Positions 5,954 to 6,271 of a DNA stretch of 6,271 bases are shown here, piece by piece (the stretch's first letter is position 1; the number at the start of each line of letters is the position of its first letter). The position numbers and the translations under genes are program-made. The notes beneath the pieces are model-generated. The model saw nothing but the letters and a program-made list of their open reading frames with translations. It did no database searches and was not told the DNA's origin. The DNA comes from Oscillibacter sp. (lineage in GTDB: Bacteria; Bacillota; Clostridia; Oscillospirales; Oscillospiraceae), in contig JAAVHG010000012.1 of assembly GCA_014799855.1 (NCBI GenBank), positions 9,607-15,877 of the forward strand, written 5' to 3'.

Positions 5954-5982
5954 ATTATAGATCCGGCTTTGCCTTGGGTCAA
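5954..5982 (-). promoter_or_regulatory. Strong sigma-A promoter of recQ
   Basis: On the minus strand TTGACC (5982-5977, 5 of 6) and a perfect TATAAT (5959-5954) are separated by 17 bases. Transcription would begin near 5947, giving a leader of about 53 bases. The promoter lies only 8 bases from the direct repeat that borders the MITE-like element. Confidence 0.88.
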
Positions 5983-6030
5983 GGCGGGGGATTTTATGGG
6001 AGTGTCCAAAGGAGCATTTTATTTAGACAT

Positions 6031-6052
6031 GGCCTGACCAGGAGGTCAGGCC
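6031..6052. repeat. Perfect 9-bp hairpin, loop AGGA
   Basis: GGCCTGACC (6031-6039) and GGTCAGGCC (6044-6052) around AGGA. It is the left internal hairpin of the MITE-like element. No T run follows, so it is not a terminator. Confidence 0.8.
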
Positions 6053-6088
6053 CCACACAGCTGATGTTTCTGACAAATCCACCTGTGG

Positions 6089-6110
6089 GACCCGGTCTCC
6101 TGACCGGGTC
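6089..6110. repeat. Perfect 9-bp hairpin, loop TCCT
   Basis: GACCCGGTC (6089-6097) and GACCGGGTC (6102-6110) around TCCT. It is the right internal hairpin of the element; its loop is the exact complement of the AGGA loop in the left hairpin. Confidence 0.8.
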
Positions 6111-6154
6111 ATTCCCCCATGGAAACTCTGCCTTTTGGACACTCCTGATTTTAT

Positions 6155-6271
6155 GGGGGTGTATCCACTCCTGCATTCTCTTCTCTTCCTTCAACATAGA
6201 CCCTCTCGGTTTATATCGGCACGTCATGCCGAAAGCAGAGGTTTTTCCTTCCCTGAACCATCTGCTTGGTA
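6155..6271. other. Right-edge region without a recognised gene
   Basis: From the recQ start (5894) to the window end (6271) there is no supported gene: the recQ leader and promoter, then the MITE-like element, then this stretch. It holds one small hairpin, TCGGCA (6216-6221), loop CGTCA, TGCCGA (6227-6232), followed on the plus strand after nine bases by TTTTT. It could be the weak end of a transcript, but no plus-strand gene leads into it. Confidence 0.4.

Larger units (their letters stand above)
5998..6146. mobile_element. MITE-like non-coding insertion, about 149 bp
   Basis: The ends are inverted repeats: GGAGTGTCCAAA (5999-6010) pairs perfectly with TTTGGACACTCC (6134-6145), and similarity continues inward with a gap (AGGAGCA against TGCC). 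Direct repeats flank both ends. Inside are two perfect 9-bp hairpins (6031-6052 and 6089-6110) and shorter pairings CCCACA/TGTGGG (6052-6057 with 6084-6089) and ATGG/CCAT (6029-6032 with 6117-6120). There is no transposase; it would need to be moved in trans by an insertion sequence with matching ends. I cannot name the family; an 8-base duplication would fit several, IS256 and IS1595 among them. It sits just upstream of the recQ promoter. The minus-strand frame crossing it (5994-6227) shows no recognisable protein. Confidence 0.65.
5990..6154. repeat. Direct repeats flanking the MITE-like element, probable target-site duplication
   Basis: GATTTTATGGG occurs at 5990-6000 and again at 6147-6157. 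The element's own left end begins with G residues, so the true duplication may be the 8 bases GATTTTAT (5990-5997 and 6147-6154) or up to 11 bases. Matching direct repeats directly outside inverted repeats are the mark of transposase-mediated insertion. Confidence 0.65.

Noticed and set aside
6031..6110. The two hairpins as a CRISPR array or integron attC site
   Set aside because: The stems differ in sequence, there are no regular direct repeats with spacers, and the attC core boxes are absent.
5994..6227. Minus-strand 77-codon frame crossing the MITE-like element
   Set aside because: The protein resembles no family; the frame reads through both inverted repeats and hairpins. Removing the insert gives a frame that runs through the recQ promoter, so an interrupted gene is unlikely.
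6216..6232. Right-edge hairpin as an intrinsic terminator
   Set aside because: The stem is only 6 bp, the T run starts nine bases later, and no gene enters it on the plus strand.

Overview
The window looks like chromosomal DNA of a GC-rich, low-GC-ancestry Firmicute, most likely a gut Clostridia member of the Oscillospiraceae/Flavonifractor type. The grounds are strong AGGAG-type ribosome sites, sigma-A promoters with near-consensus TTGACA/TATAAT boxes, a lipoprotein with a Gram-positive style lipobox, a clostridial-type ECF sigma factor followed by a single-pass membrane protein, and very GC-rich third codon positions. The taxon is inferred from style, not from a marker gene.

Layout, left to right. 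Positions 1-1040 (minus) hold galM, aldose 1-epimerase, cut by the window edge at its C-terminus. Positions 1041-1208 are a divergent promoter region with two back-to-back sigma-A promoters and a perfect 16-bp palindrome between their -35 boxes. Positions 1209-1811 (plus) encode a lipid-anchored, barnase-type ribonuclease with all catalytic residues; no barstar inhibitor gene is in the window. A strong hairpin at 1842-1866 separates it from a convergent minus-strand pair: an ECF sigma factor (3355-3912) whose stop codon overlaps (ATGA) the start of a membrane-anchored serpin (1889-3358). Upstream of that, also minus, is recQ (4050-5894), complete, with its own promoter (5954-5982) and a probable weak terminator. 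The right end (5990-6154) carries a small gene-less element of about 149 bp with terminal inverted repeats, flanking direct repeats and two perfect internal hairpins, a MITE-like structure. The last ~115 bases contain only a small hairpin.

How the parts fit. galM (sugar anomer interconversion) and recQ (DNA repair helicase) are housekeeping genes. The unusual part is the ECF sigma-serpin pair: one translationally coupled unit in which the protein occupying the usual anti-sigma position is a short cytoplasmic peptide, one membrane helix and a whole extracellular serpin with an inhibitory-type hinge and a predicted P1 methionine. This suggests a surface protease-trap that may also sense proteases and report to the sigma factor. 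That reading is inference. Next to it, convergently, lies the surface ribonuclease, so the middle of the window is devoted to extracellular proteins that act on macromolecules.
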